NCBI GenBank assembly: GCA_039111635.1 | Contig: JBCAQO010000014.1 | Location: 1,426,001-1,490,000 of the forward strand | Direction: 5' to 3' | DNA from: Heterobasidion occidentale | Lineage: Eukaryota; Basidiomycota; Agaricomycetes; Russulales; Bondarzewiaceae | Length of the DNA stretch: 64,000 bases | In this document: positions 9,950 to 21,992 of the stretch, piece by piece | Layout of the letters: each line of letters begins with the position of its first letter | Position numbering within the stretch: position 1 is the stretch's first letter | Made by a program: the position numbers and the translations under genes | The notes under the pieces: generated by a model | Databases searched by the model: none | What the model was told of the DNA's origin: nothing | Seen by the model: the letters and a program-made list of their open reading frames with translations, nothing else

Positions 9950-12900
9950 ATGGACACACCTAGCGAACAGTCTGGCAGCGAGTCCACATCGCAAGCCCCG
10001 TCGCGGGCTGAAGAGGAACAGGTGAAACACCTCCGCGAGGAACTCTCTGACGAGGTGAGAGGGCTCAAGAAGAAGAAACGCAATGTATGTCGATTTGCTT
10101 GCACGAATGCTCGACAACGCCGAAAAAAATATGTCTGACGTGCTCAATTCTTGCTGGAAAACCCAGAGCATCTTCACGACCCGCCGGTTCTTGTTCTCCC
10201 TGGGCATCCTCCGTGCGTCTTTTCGCTGCTCTCTCACCTCACCACTCTTCACGCGAACCGCCCAACCCACATATATTAAATCCCTTGACAGTCGGCACCC
10301 TCCTCGGCGTCATCCTCATACAACCCACCGACCTCCCGGACCTCCCCGCGCAGTTCGCCCTCCTGCTCAGCGAATACGACCTCACCCTCCCCCAATTCGA
10401 CTTCGACCTCTCGCGCGTGGAGACCGAGTGGCGGCGGCTCACGAGCAGCATCCCAGAGCCGTGGAAGCTCAACAATGACGGGCGCGAGTTCAGCGTCGGC
10501 GACGCGCTGCGCGCGCGGGGCCTGCAGGCAGAGCACCCCGTCGTGCTCGTCCCCGGAATCATATCTACTGTCAGCCTCCGTTCCCCGCACTCATTTTCTT
10601 TCCAGTGCGCGCGCTCACTTTGCTGCAGGGCCTCGAGTCGTGGTCCACCGCGCCCGAATACCGCGCGCTCTTCCGCCAGAAGCTCTGGGGCGGGTTCCAG
10701 ATGCTGTCGCACGTCACCTTCAACCGCGACAAGTGGATGGCCGCGCTCCTGCTCGACCCCGACACCGGCCTCGATCCCCCGGGCGTCAAGGTTCGCGCGG
10801 CGGAGGGGCTGGACGCAGCGAGCAGCTTCATTCAGGGTTATTGGCTATGGTGTGTGATGGATCTTGATGCTTTACCTTTTGTTTCACGCGGAATTTTGGG
10901 GCGAGTGGGGCTGAATAAGAGCGATCGTGCAGGTCCAAGGTGATTGAGAACCTCGCGGTGGTGAACTACGACACCAACAACCTGCACCTCGCGCCGTACG
11001 ACTGGCGGTTGTCGTACTATAATCTCGAGGAACGCGACAGCTACTTCTCGCGCCTCAAGACGACGATCGAAGGATTCAAGTCAGTTTTCCAATAAATTAA
11101 CAAACAAAAAACAGCTTGAGGTGCTAACGTGCGGCAGGAAGAGACAGGGCAAGAAAGTGGTGATCGCCGCGCATTCGATGGGTAGTTCGGTGCGTTGTGC
11201 TTGGCTCGCTCACTAACTATCTTTTGTGATGGAGTGTTCATGCGTTTTGGACTCGTGGTGCGTGTTTAGGTTACGTTGGTGAGTCCTATCCATGTGTTAG
11301 CTCTCGTTCCCTCTAACGAGGGGCGTCGCGAATAGTACTTGTGAGTGCTGCTTTGCATCAATCGTCGTCATTCTTTGTTGTGGCATTGTCATCTCATCGT
11401 TCTCGATAGCCTCAAATGGGTCGAGTCGCCCGAGCACGGAAATGGTGGCCCCGATTGGGTCGAGGTGCGTGTTCAGGTTGCTCCGTCAAACCAGAGCTCG
11501 TGTCTTGCGTCTAAACATCGATCCTCAACGCGTGTAGAACCACATTCACGCGTTCATCTCTATCGCGGGGACTCACCTAGTATGTACCTCTACATCCCCG
11601 ACCTCGAATTATTTTTTGATTTGCTCGATTTATAGGGCGTCGTGAGTATCACCCACATGGTCTTGATAGACCCTCTCAGCCCGATCGCTCAGTCACTTTC
11701 GCATCTTAGGCAAAGGCTATGGCCGCGCTCCTGTCGGGCGAGATGAAAGACACCGTACAGATCAACCCTGCCGGCGCGTATGGTACGTCTTTTCCTTCGA
11801 GGATGTGGTAGCCACAGAGACAAACGGACATCGGACTGAACATCATAGTGCTCGAGCGGTTCTTCTCGAAGAAGGAGCGCCAGAGGTTGTTCCGGAGCTG
11901 GGCGGGCAGCGCGAGCATGTGGATCAAGGTGCGCGCCGCCATCCGAGCCCCGAGACTCTATTTCACCCCGTGAGTCGCTGATATCTCTGGCGATCGCGGC
12001 GCGCGCCTGTGGACAGGGCGGCGAAGCGGTATGGGGCAACGCGACCCACGCGCCGGACGACGAGTCGGACAACGCGCACACGCACGGCGAGCTCATCGCG
12101 TTCCGGCGCGAGCTGTCCCCCGCGCCGCCCGATATGGACACCAGCCCCATGTCGGGGAACGTGTCCGCGGGCGCGCGCCCCGTCGAGGTCGGGAGCGTCG
12201 CTGACGGGAACGGGAGCGGACAGGGCACGGTGAGCGCGCGGAATATGACGGCGGACGGGGCGGGGACGTGGATATTGGAGCACACGCCGACGTCGTTCCA
12301 GGTAAGTGCTCTTTCTTCTGTTCTGTTCTACAGGTTTGGCGTTGGTGTGCGTGTACGTGCTGATGTGGGCTCGGTGGTGGGTAGAAAATGATGCAGACGA
12401 ACTATTCGTTTGGGATTGAGAGGGACGAGGAGGTGCTCGAGCGGAACGATCGAGATCACACCAAGTGGTCCAATCCGCTGGAATCTAGGCGCGTCCCGTG
12501 TCTCCCCCGCTACGGTTCTTAATGATTGACATGTATGGATGTCTAACAGACTGCCCAACGCGCCCTCGATGAGTATATACTGCGTGTACGGCCACGGGAA
12601 GGAGACCGAGGTATGTTCCGTCTACGTATGTTCCAAAAGCCAGCGGCTGACCCTGATTTCTGCGACTTAGCGGTCATATTGGTCGGCGTGCACATTATCA
12701 TCGGTCCTTAGTCACTCACACCTCCTGCAGGTATGCGTCCGGCCCATACGTATACGAGGACGGCTTGCTCGCCGACGCGGAGAACCCGACATGCACCAAC
12801 TCGTCCGACTGCATCCGTCCCCCGCTCGACATGCCGCTCTCGCGCCAAAGCTGGATCGACAAGGATTACACCGACGAGAGCGTCACGCCCAAGGTGCGTG

Positions 12901-13361
12901 TCGCATGCCGCCGCGCGCGTGCGGATCGGGGACACTCACGCTGCGCATCGTGTTTCGTGTTGGCAGGTCCGCAACGGCGTGAAAATGGGCGAGGGCGACG
13001 GCACGGTGTCTCTGCTCAGCCTGGGCGCGATGTGCGTCGAGGGCTGGAAGCGCGAACGGTGGAACCCGGGCGGGGTCCGGGTCGTCACCGTCGAGGTGCG
13101 TGCACGGCGGCCCAGCTCCCTTATCTTCTGGAATCGAGAGCGCGTTCACCGACCTGCGGGCCTGTCGCGCAGCTCCCTCATCTCCCGGTGGCCACGATTC
13201 CGCGCGGCGGCGCGAACACTAGCGACCACGTCGACATCCTGGGCTCTACGGGGCTGAACGAGGTCATTTTGAAGGTCGCGACGGGCGTGGGTGACGAGGT
13301 GCAGGATAACTTCGTCTCTAGAATACGAGAATACGCGAAGAAGATCCGATGGGACGGTTAA
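9950..13361 (+). CDS. LRO1: Phospholipid:diacylglycerol acyltransferase (PDAT, Lro1-like)
   Basis: Acyl-CoA-independent triacylglycerol synthesis: transfers an acyl chain from a phospholipid to diacylglycerol at the ER or lipid droplets. LCAT-like alpha/beta-hydrolase family. The start ATG is followed by a charged cytosolic tail (RGLKKKKRN), then one membrane anchor (RFLFSLGILLGTLLGVILIQ) built across the 10213-10291 intron. Catalytic and family motifs are in order: VLVPGI, GLESWS, APYDWRLSYYN, the nucleophile elbow AAHSMGSS (about 11175), GTHLGVAKA, GEGDGTVSL with the catalytic Asp (about 13000), and SDHVDILG with the catalytic His (about 13230). The gene has about 17 exons, including microexons at 11270-11278, 11336-11340, 11636-11641 and 12671-12681. 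A low-complexity Asp/Gly/Ala insertion sits near 12040-12270. All splice junctions I checked keep the frame, ending in a TAA at 13361. Confidence 0.92.
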
Positions 13362-13919
13362 TTTGCGGTAATGATATCCCAGATTCAATGCGAGAACCTG
13401 CGTTATCGCATCACTTGGTTAGGTATCCATCAACGCTGAGACAGTTATACAGCCGAAGAGCGTATAGTAGTGCAGCCACAAGGTTGACGACGCTTAGGCA
13501 GTCGGAGCTGCTACCTGTTCTTCAAAAAGCGGCCTCCGCTCTCGGAAGCTCCAGCGCGACTGGCTCATAAGAATGTGGATAACATTCCCGAGAACGATAC
13601 TGCTAGGTCATCCTCTTGATCCTGGTCTTTGAAACGATCGGATCCCCTATCGTTTCCATGTTGACCCATATTTGCGTCGTTATACATGCGAAGAACACAG
13701 AGATAGACGATGGTCCACTCGTGGCATGAGTCGGGATTCTAGTGTGACTATGTCTTGTAATATCGAATACACTCGAGGTGGGCGACTGGCATGTGACAAT
13801 CTCGAAGTAGAAAAATGTGTCTAGGACACGCAGAAACACAAAGTACGGGATTGATCTACATGGTCTGGCAATCGTCGAACAGGAGCAGTGACAAAGGTTT
13901 CGAGGCTTTCAGATCGTGC
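13362..13919. other. Intergenic between PDAT and inverted F-box copy
   Basis: Convergent 3' flanks. About 13860-13919 is homologous (inverted) to the 3' flank of the intact F-box gene at 8250-8310. Nothing else is recognised. Confidence 0.5.
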
Positions 13920-13934
13920 TTGTAAATACATCAT

Positions 13935-15762
13935 TCAATCCTCGCTAATGATCATATCATCGCCGGTTTCATATAAGGATAGATCACCTCCATGATCTTC
14001 ATACCAATATGCCTCTATGCCATCGTCGTCACCTACAGACAGTTGCTCCTCATCACAGTATTTCAAGATGTAATACTGCATTATGTCCAGACCATCTTTG
14101 CGCTGATCCCATTCAGTAGGCCACAACGTCCACCGCGATAGTTCGTCCACCTGCCAGGAGCTGACGTTACAAGCGTAGAGATACAGAGTGTGGAGTGGAA
14201 CGTGTTCAACTTCTTTCCGATACTTCAGCACGTCGACCAATCCATTAAAGAGCTCGCAGACTGCTCGCAGTTGCCTTTCAAGTCCGCCCTCTCGATCCGT
14301 AGATCCGTGAGAAACGGCATGAAGGGCGAGGGAAGGATCTGCTCGTCTTGCGCTGTGGTGTCCAGCGTCCCGATCTCGCTGAGAGAGGGTATGGTGGTCT
14401 TGAAACCCTCTATAAACCCAATAATCAATGGCCCGTTGATCTGCAGAACACGCAGGTCATTCAATCTCCGGATAAGGGCATGATTCCAATTGTATGAGCT
14501 GAGCCAGAATTGTCCCAGGATGCCAAAATACTCGAGAGAGCTGAGTGGAAGATCCTTAATGATTGTGATCAGGAGCGAGGAGGACAGATTGTATTCGTAG
14601 GGCGAGAGGGCGAGAGACATGTTATATTTGACGTGTTCCCATTGATATTCCTCTTCTAATCCTTCTTCAATATCGGTCTCTGCCTCAAACTCGAGTCCAC
14701 CACCACCAGGATGCATTACACGGAGGGCAACGATGGGAGCAGCTTCGGTTTCCAAACTTCCAGCTCCAGGGGTGGTTTCCAAGCAGAGAAATTTCGTAAT
14801 AGCACACATGGCAGTGATAGACGATATGTAGTCGGAGTTCTCATCATCATGATACAGACGTGTGGTGATGCTGCTGCTTGAAGGAATGATGAGGTGGCGG
14901 ACGAACTCGTCGCAATCAAGGACATTGCCCTTGAGATTGAGATCTCGTAGATGACGCAAAGGTACCCTGCGATCAAGGAGGGGAGCCTCTGTCTCGAATG
15001 AGGCCACAAGAGGGAAGACAGGGGCGGTGAGTGCCAAACACTCCAAGAATGGCATACGTCGGAGGATGTCGAGAAGAATAGACATGGATGGTAAGGTCAT
15101 TTCATTTCCGCATCGGAGAGACAGAGAGGTGAGACCGTTTCGGAAAAGCAGAGATGTCCAGCTGAAATTGCATCCAATGAGCGATAACTCCTTCAGTCGC
15201 GGGACTTGTCCTCCTTGGAATACGTTATTAGGAAGATTAGGAGATAAATCTCCTTCGATGGTGCGATGAGTGAACGATTCAAGAAGCGGAGCAGGGTGTG
15301 CGATCAGAGCAGCCATGACATCCCGGTGTCTTGGCGAAATTATGGTTAGTCCTGTTATAGAGAGACTTCGGATGCGGGGCAGATGACTGAGCACTATGCA
15401 CAAGTTCTGGCGCTTGATACGTTCGCGAGGGGTGAGAAATAGGCATTGATTTCTAGGGGAACCATTCCAGCACGGGAAAGCGTTACTTGTGTCCATTCCG
15501 AAGAGGACAGCACAATTTTATTCCAAAGCGACGGGCAATTCAATGAGATACTCCGGAAGAGTCGACATACGTGTGTAATCGAGAGCCAGGTGGGAAGGTG
15601 GGTGGGACTCGGTTCTCCATCACAATGGTAGGAAAATATCTTCAGGAGGATTTCCTGGGGCAAATGGGATACTGGTGCCAGCGCATTCCATCGCGCTTTC
15701 CGCTCCAGGGTCCAGAGAGTGGCTTCCGTGGGGAAATCTTTGTCGTCCGCCTCCTCTGCCAT
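13935..15762 (-). pseudogene. F-box pseudogene, inverted copy of 6417-8249
   Basis: Co-linear with the intact F-box gene along its whole length (MAEEADDKD start, LPQEILLKIFSY, THVCRLFRSISLNCPSLW, then the Leu-rich body and tail), but broken twice. At about 15431-15441 the frame changes where the intact copy reads AYFPTPQER; one more T in a TTT run would restore it. At 14252-14270 an 11-bp direct duplication (GCTCGCAG present twice) shifts the frame just before VDVLKYRKEVEH. The remaining sequence is still highly similar to the parent, so the duplication or its decay is fairly recent. Upstream and downstream flanks are shared as well (about 13860-16090). If the T-run break is a sequencing artefact, the 11-bp duplication alone would still truncate the protein. 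Confidence 0.82.
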
Positions 15763-16212
15763 GATAGACTGAGTCCATGAAAGGCTGTTCTGTTGTAGAA
15801 GTGCCTTCAGATTTCAGAGGATGATAAAACCTTAGGTCTACGATTCGAAATAAGTAATGCTTTTGATAATGGGAAACTATGGTGCTCACTGCTCACCTCG
15901 TCACAGTGCTCGAAGTAATATTTTCATACCTTTGTGAGACAGTGCACACTCTCAAGCTGCCAGCGTGACCGTAGCAGTTCCGACTTACATATCGACGACC
16001 CCGCAAAACTCCGAGGCGTCGCTCGCCATCCTCGACAACAACAACGAGAGGCTTGCCGTGACTTGCGATGGGAATTTTAGGAAAAAAGCTACATGAAACC
16101 CTTCCTCATCGCTGCATCGACCTGTCAGACGAAGACAATTTTATGCCAGCTTATGCCGTGCCTGAGTTACTTGCCTTGGTAGCCATATATTTTCAGTGAC
16201 AAACAGTAATAT
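15763..16212. other. Upstream flank of the F-box pseudogene
   Basis: Homologous in inverted orientation to about 6075-6416 as far as roughly 16090. The remainder to the tRNA is unassigned. Confidence 0.45.
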
Positions 16213-16297
16213 GGCCGCCTGGCGAAATGGCATCGCGTCTGACTACGATTATCTAATTGTCATCAGGAGATTGCAGGTTCGACCCCTGCGGTGGTCA
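16213..16297 (+). tRNA. tRNA-Arg(ACG) with 13-nt intron
   Basis: The cloverleaf can be drawn by eye. Acceptor stem GGCCGCC (16213-16219) pairs with GGTGGTC (16290-16296) with two G-U pairs. The D stem is GCGA/TCGC. The anticodon stem TCTGA/TCAGG flanks loop positions CT-ACG-A. A 13-nt intron (16249-16261) follows position 37, the canonical eukaryotic site. The variable loop is AGATT, and the T arm is GCAGG-TTCGACC-CCTGC. A T6 run at 16298-16303 follows as the Pol III terminator. As expected in eukaryotes, the 3' CCA is not encoded. Confidence 0.9.
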
Positions 16298-16303
16298 TTT
16301 TTT
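16298..16303 (+). terminator. Pol III terminator of tRNA-Arg
   Basis: Six consecutive T residues directly after the discriminator base of the tRNA. Confidence 0.8.
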
Positions 16304-17218
16304 CGCCATGCTCTGCACTTTCGTGCCTTGAAAGAAAAAAAAAGGCAGACTCACTTACACTCACACCAGTCTCACACCCTTTCCTTCGTTTTCAAATGGA
16401 GACTTGACTCAACCCCTCACTTTTATCGCTGATTCGCCCCAAGCTTAATTTCAAAACACATGATCAATGCCACAGGAAGCGGACAGAGAAGTCACAAGAG
16501 CTCTCAAGAGACTGCCATGATAATAGTTCAACAATACTCGCACAGGTTGTCCGCCAGGCTCCGGCGGCGCCAGCACCCCCTGCACCGTCTTCTACCTGTC
16601 GACAGGTGATCAATCAGCAGCTGGCAGAACAACGCACTGGAACGGCATTCTGTCATCTGCTTGGCTTCCATCCCTTTACGAGACGGATTCTCTCACTCTT
16701 TTGCTCACCTGAAGAGCATTCCCATCGCTTTTCAAGACGATTACCCTGTCTGACCCCACCACCTCGACTCTCGCTCCGCATGGTGCGCATGCCAGAAGAT
16801 GTTAGATAGCCAGTGAGGCAGCGATTGTGCCTCGAGTATGAAGTCTGGAAATGCACCCGTAAGTTCCACTCTCTCGCCGCACCATCTTAGGCGGAGGATA
16901 GACGTTCCTTCTGAGACTTTTGTGAGGTGCTGGCGGGTAAGTCACGATAGTCTTGAAACTTTTCAACACAAACTCAGAGGCGTGCAGTCAACTAGACTTA
17001 GAATTCCCCACTACTTACACATAGATCACAGGTAGGTGAACATACGGCCTGCTCATATCTCCTCATCGATTCATGTGATCAACAGGATTCTTGAGGTTCT
17101 TGGTCTTCGGCACTATGACTCGACAAAGCATCCGTTCTTAAAATATATGGATCGTCCACCTGCTTTGCATAAAACAGAGAGTAGCGTCATTGTCAAGACA
17201 GTCCTATCTGATCGCCTC
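16304..17218. other. Upstream region of serine carboxypeptidase gene
   Basis: No gene is supported. A TATA-like AAAATATATGG near 17139, about 80 bp upstream of the ATG at 17219, could be the core promoter of the carboxypeptidase gene. Confidence 0.45.
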
Positions 17219-19732
17219 ATGGACAGCATTCATTATCTCTTTCTCCTTGTTTTCGTCCTCATACCCCTTTACGGCGATGTCGCCTACGCCGACATGACCG
17301 AATCCCTGCTCATGCAACGGGAGATGCATAGGCGGTTCCAACAACGGCACAGCGTATCTGAGTCGCACTCTGACAGTAGCGCGTTGAAGCGACGGGACGG
17401 ATCTACTATCACTTTTGCGAACCCTGCCACGGACAAGTTTTTTGTCGATGGTACTGCCATTCCCGACGGTGAGTATGCGCTCTTCTTCTGATCAGTTTGT
17501 TATTAAGTATATTCTAGTACCATTTGATGCTGGCCCCTCCTGGGCGGGCCTCATGCCCATCTCAGGGAATGCAGGCGAAACGAGGAAGCTGTTTTTTTGG
17601 TACGCCATCCGCGGCAACTCTCTCGAATCACGTTTTCAACCTTCAATATTAGGTTCTGGCCCACTACGAATGCATCCAATGCGAACGATCTCCTGTTCTG
17701 GACGAACGGTATGCATCATTATACAGACTGAACCGAGCTGAACATCGTTGATCATGGCTGGCCCAAGGTGGACCGGGGTGTTCATCCCTCGAGGGCTTCC
17801 TGCAAGAGAATGGTCCAATCTGTAAGTCCAATATGGGTTTTTTAGACACTGAGCAGTACCGAACAGAGAAAACTAGCTTGGTCTTGGGGTCAGTCTCAAC
17901 CGACCTTGTATGTTTTCTTGAACACCCTCTGTCTTTGAATAATATTCACAATTCACTAGAAACCCATGGTCGTGGACCAACCTATCAAATGTTGTGTGGG
18001 TTGAGCAGCCGGTTGGGGTAAGTGCTCTGGTATGCTATCTGTCGACTGCGATTTACTCATTTTACACTCTGCAGACTGGTTTTAGTCAAGGAACACCTGA
18101 TATCTCCAACGACGACGAGCTGGCCGCTGAAGTGATGGGATTCCTAGAACAGTTCCTAGAAGTATTCAGGGAACTCAGGGGATCCAATTTCTTTGTCTCC
18201 GGAGAAAGCGTACGTGGCGTCATACTCTTTTTGCGCAAATCCTAATGTGCACACAGTATGCTGGCTTTTGTGAGAAGATGACGATCAACCTGGCTGATAT
18301 ATGGTCCGACTGACTTGCATGACCCAGATGTTCCATACATCGCCAACTGGATTTATGAGCATCCAGGGGTTTTGGACCTCCACCTGAAGGGCATATGGAT
18401 AGCAGACCCCTCGCTCTCATACAATGTTGTGCAGCAGGAGATTCCCGCACTTCGCTTTGCCCAAGTACGTCTACATTTCGTGGCGCACCTGCGATTTGAC
18501 TCATAACACTGCTACTAGGCGAACGCGAACGTATTCCCATTCAATAGTTCTTTTATGGCGCAACTGCAAAATATCTCTGACACATGTGGTTATACCGATT
18601 ATCTTGACCAATTTCTCACCTACCCTCCAGCCGGTCAACTTCCACTCCCAGTCGGGACCAACGGCACGTTCAATGCCATACCCAGCTGTCGCATCCACAG
18701 GCTCGTCCAAAGTGCCGTGACCACGTAAGTTACACCAGCCGCTACTCGCTTTCTACGTTGCTAAAGGCCTGATATGAAGACTGAATCCGGCCTTCGATGT
18801 CTATCGTGTTACAGAGGCGTGGCCGATTCCTTGTGAGTAATACCCAACAGCGATCTTGCGACACCCGCCCACCTTCACTCTTTCAGGGAGTGTGCTGGGC
18901 TTCCCCCGCTCCACTCAAGAATTCGTTTATTTCAACAGGTCAATATTCACTTTGAAAACTGATCTGTTCTCTACTTACTTGTCCTTGCAGGACCGACGTC
19001 AGTCCATTTCCGTGTCCCCGGTCAAAGGACCATCTCACATCGATCAACAGGTACAAAATGCAATCCATGCTCCCCATGTTGTATGGGAGGCTTGTCAAGG
19101 GCCTGTATACATAAATGCGACGACAGGTGCTCCGGGAAATGACCAGAGTATCCCGTCAACGCTGAGCGTTCTTCCCAATGTGATTGAGAAGAGCGAGAGG
19201 ACTGTGATCGTTCACGGTCTGGCGGTACGTATCTGCTCTCGCAATCAATCTAATTCAGTATTGAACAACGTCGATCGCTCAGGATTTCATCCTTGTGTCC
19301 GAAGGCACTCGCATTGCCATACAGTGTGTTCAGTCCCGCTGTCTTCTCAAAGGCTCATCAGAGAATCACATCTTCCACGTAGGAACATGACCTGGGGTGG
19401 TGCACAGGGCTTCCAGACACCAATCGAATCAGAGTCGTTCGTCGTCCAAGACTTTGGTGTTTTTGGAAATATGCACCAAGAGCGCAAGCTAACTTGTCAG
19501 TTTCGAATTTCCGGTTCTTCCAATTCCATTGACTAACTACATACTGTCTCGTCTAGATGTCGAGTTTTACTATAGCGGACATATGACCCCGCGTGAGCAC
19601 ATTTCGCGACAGAGTGGCATGAATCCGTTGACACAGTTTGTTTCTGGCAGAGTTCGTCCCTTGGGCTGCGTTCCGAACGATCGCATATCTTCTTGGAAAA
19701 GCCGATTCTCCCTCCGCTTCCTAAGGAGATGA
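17219..19732 (+). CDS. Secreted serine carboxypeptidase (peptidase family S10)
   Basis: Removes C-terminal residues from peptides at acidic pH, in the vacuole or outside the cell. The ATG at 17219 opens a hydrophobic signal peptide (YLFLLVFVLIPLYGDVAYA) and a propeptide-like region. About 15 short exons rebuild the family motifs: [45 protein letters not shown] with the nucleophilic Ser (split by the 18211-18256 intron), VPYIANWI, FNRTDVQNAIHAPHVVWEA, VIVHGLADFILVSEGTRIAI with the catalytic Asp, NMTWGGAQGFQTP, and YYSGHMTP with the catalytic His. The last exon join, after GHMTP, is uncertain: the usual MVPxxxPxAAxxxxxxLL helix is not evident, so the C-terminus may be atypical or misread. Confidence 0.85.
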
Positions 19733-20015
19733 GATAGTCGGAATAAACTAGTAGGCGACCCAGTGACCAACAAAAGCTTGTTCTTTTTCTCTGTCTTACA
19801 GCCATATCGTGTGTAAACGCTAGTCTGCAATGACTTTATTTGTTTGCCTAGACAGGTGAATTACTACATACGAGTACAAGGTGGGTAGGCAACAAGCATC
19901 GAAAACACAAGATCGTCCGTGAGCATGCCACAACAAACTGGATATAAACTCAGTCCCAAATATCTTACACGACTCTCGTCCCGGCTTGCGTCCCCATCCC
20001 TTAGAATGATGACAT

Positions 20016-20906
20016 CTAGACGTTTTGGGCGTGATGGGCATGAGGTGCGGGTGGGTCATATCGCGCGCCAGAATGGCCAAACGAGTTGCTGCCATCGGCG
20101 TAAGGGTACGCGTAATGGGGTGCGGTGAGCCCTTCGGTGCTAGCGCGACCCGTGGCGACATATTTATAGCCGGCGTCGAGAGGCACATTTGAAGTCCAAG
20201 CATGCTCGAGCTCGAGCTTCTTGCCGTAGGAGGATACGATGTAGACGGCATCTAGTGGAGAGAACGATCTCAGGATCGAATTCTTGCAGCGAGATAGGAG
20301 GCGAGGACACGGGGGTACGCACATGCCTGGATCAACAACCCGACGACGACACCACCGATCATCGCACCTTTCCCGACATTGAACGCGTTGTTACACGAGT
20401 TGATGACGTTCTGATCGGTCGAGTCCTTCACGCAGTTTCGCACGAGGTCTTCTTTCGGGGTCGTGAAGTATGCGTAGAGGAGGAATGCGTCCAAAGCTAT
20501 TTGGAGCCCGAGCGCCCATCCGAGCCAGAAGCTGTAGGTCGAAAGCATTTTGACCGAGCGGCGGATTGTACCAATGAACCTGGGAAACCACATGCCATTT
20601 AGAACACTGCGCTGTGCGATGAAGTCGAGGCAAAACTCACCCTATGAAAGCCGCAAGGGCGAGGATCGTATAATAAACACCCGCTCCCACCGTTGCACCC
20701 TTGAGTTTGGCGCTAATATCGCTTGCTAAAATTATGACGCATGGATGAGCATGATAAGCAGACGATGGTGGAAGAAACATACGCCAGTGTGCCAAACCGT
20801 ACCATAGTGCTGCTGCAGCGATTCCCGAGAGGAGGAATTGGAAGAGGGAGATAAGGAAGGCGCCGAGACGTAGGGGCAGGCAGCAGCAGAAGTGATGCGC
20901 GGCCAT
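20016..20906 (-). CDS. Four-helix membrane protein of unknown function
   Basis: The start ATG at 20906 (MAAHHFCCCLPLRLG) is followed by a first membrane helix (FLISLFQFLLSGIAAAALWY). An intron with donor GTATGT follows LAHWR, and the next exon carries a second helix (VGAGVYYTILALAAFIG). A third exon holds helix 3 (STYSFWLGWALGLQIALDAF), a Cys-containing loop (NCVKDSTDQNVINSCNNAF) and helix 4 (KGAMIGGVVVGLLIQA). The last exon begins YAVYIVSSYGKKLE and ends in a Tyr/His/Pro-rich cytosolic tail (TAG after HHAQNV). Four helices with a two-Cys extracellular loop give a tetraspan topology common in basidiomycete hypothetical proteins; I cannot name a family. It is transcribed away from the fragment at 21061. 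Confidence 0.75.
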
Positions 20907-21060
20907 GATAGGGGACTCGGATGCGTGTGCGTGTCAGGAGACGAGCGAACACCTGAAACTGGGGGTCGTGAGTCGTAAAGGGGGAGGGGCTGGAGGAGAA
21001 GATGGTTTGGGATGATGGAATGGAGAAGCGCAACACGCTGTGAAAAGGATTTTATAGAAA

Positions 21061-21552
21061 TTGCTGCTAACCGAGGAGGCTGTCCAAGGCCGATATGGCA
21101 ATGATGCCTCGCGGGCGGTGCGTGCTGGACGCAAACTTGCGATCGCAAATTCGGAACGGCTTGCACTGCAGCTCAGCGCCCTACAGTCTAGATCAGCGGC
21201 GAAACAAGCGACCGATGTCTTACAACAGGAGCTACAACAGGACCTTGCAGCTCTGTAGATTCTGAGCCACCCTCAGCTGGCCTCATCGAGCGTCTCAACA
21301 GGCCCGCAATGCCACGAAAACAAGGTACAGGTTTATAACCCGAAAGCAGCTGATCTCGCCAGTGCACGACGAGCGACCGTTGTCGGCATCGACGATGTGT
21401 TTGATGCTGTTTTGATGGTCAAATCAAAGGGCGCGAAGTCCGGCATGGTCGGCAAGCCAAGACAACCCATCGCTTCTGATACGGGGAAAGCACTGGAAAA
21501 CATCGCTTTGATAGACGACCAGCTGCGCATACCGGTGATGAACGATATTTAA
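21061..21552 (+). pseudogene. Orphan reading frame with one in-frame stop
   Basis: One frame stays protein-like for about 490 bp and is broken only by a TAG at 21256-21258. Before it lies an Ala/Gln/Leu-rich, coiled-coil-like block (AVRAGRKLAIANSERLALQL and VLQQELQQDLAAL). After it lies a block reading ADLASARRATVVGIDDVFDA through IALIDDQLRIPVMNDI to a TAA at 21552. No start codon or splice structure is clear and the family is not recognised. It may be a fragment of a larger gene, or an exon pair whose intron removes the TAG. Confidence 0.35.
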
Positions 21553-21992
21553 GGATTTATCATGCTCCCACTAGCGAGATTAGCATCTAAAGTCACCATT
21601 TTCCTAGAATGCTGCGGCAGAGTCAACGAGGCAGTGGGAGACCGCAGCGATGACTAGAATCCACAATTACAATCCACGTTAAACAGTCCACAACTTGCGT
21701 GAGCGATGCTTTGTTCCAATCATGCAGTAGAACCATCGAAGACGACCGCGATGCATCGTAAAGCTAGGAAACCTTCAGAGAAGCCTCGAGTTCGTTAATC
21801 AACAAGTACACCAGCAAATGAAATATAATAATGAAGCATATAAATAGAGCGCGAAAACGCGGGCTTAATTTGGGAAGCTACGTGAAGTGCTCGGCGGCTG
21901 TCCAGTCAAACCAGCCGAGAATCGTCAATGTCGTAAGTTGAGAGTCGTAGATGTCGTGCGAAGTCGTGAGTCCAAGAAATTGTAGCCGGGAA
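21553..21992. other. Intergenic, AT-richer 3' flank
   Basis: 3' flank of the TMEM184-like gene. I see no gene or repeat. Confidence 0.5.

Noticed and set aside
10239..13388. Several 75-250 codon frames on both strands within the PDAT gene
   Set aside because: They overlap the well-supported PDAT exons and introns, lack motifs, and owe their length to high GC content.
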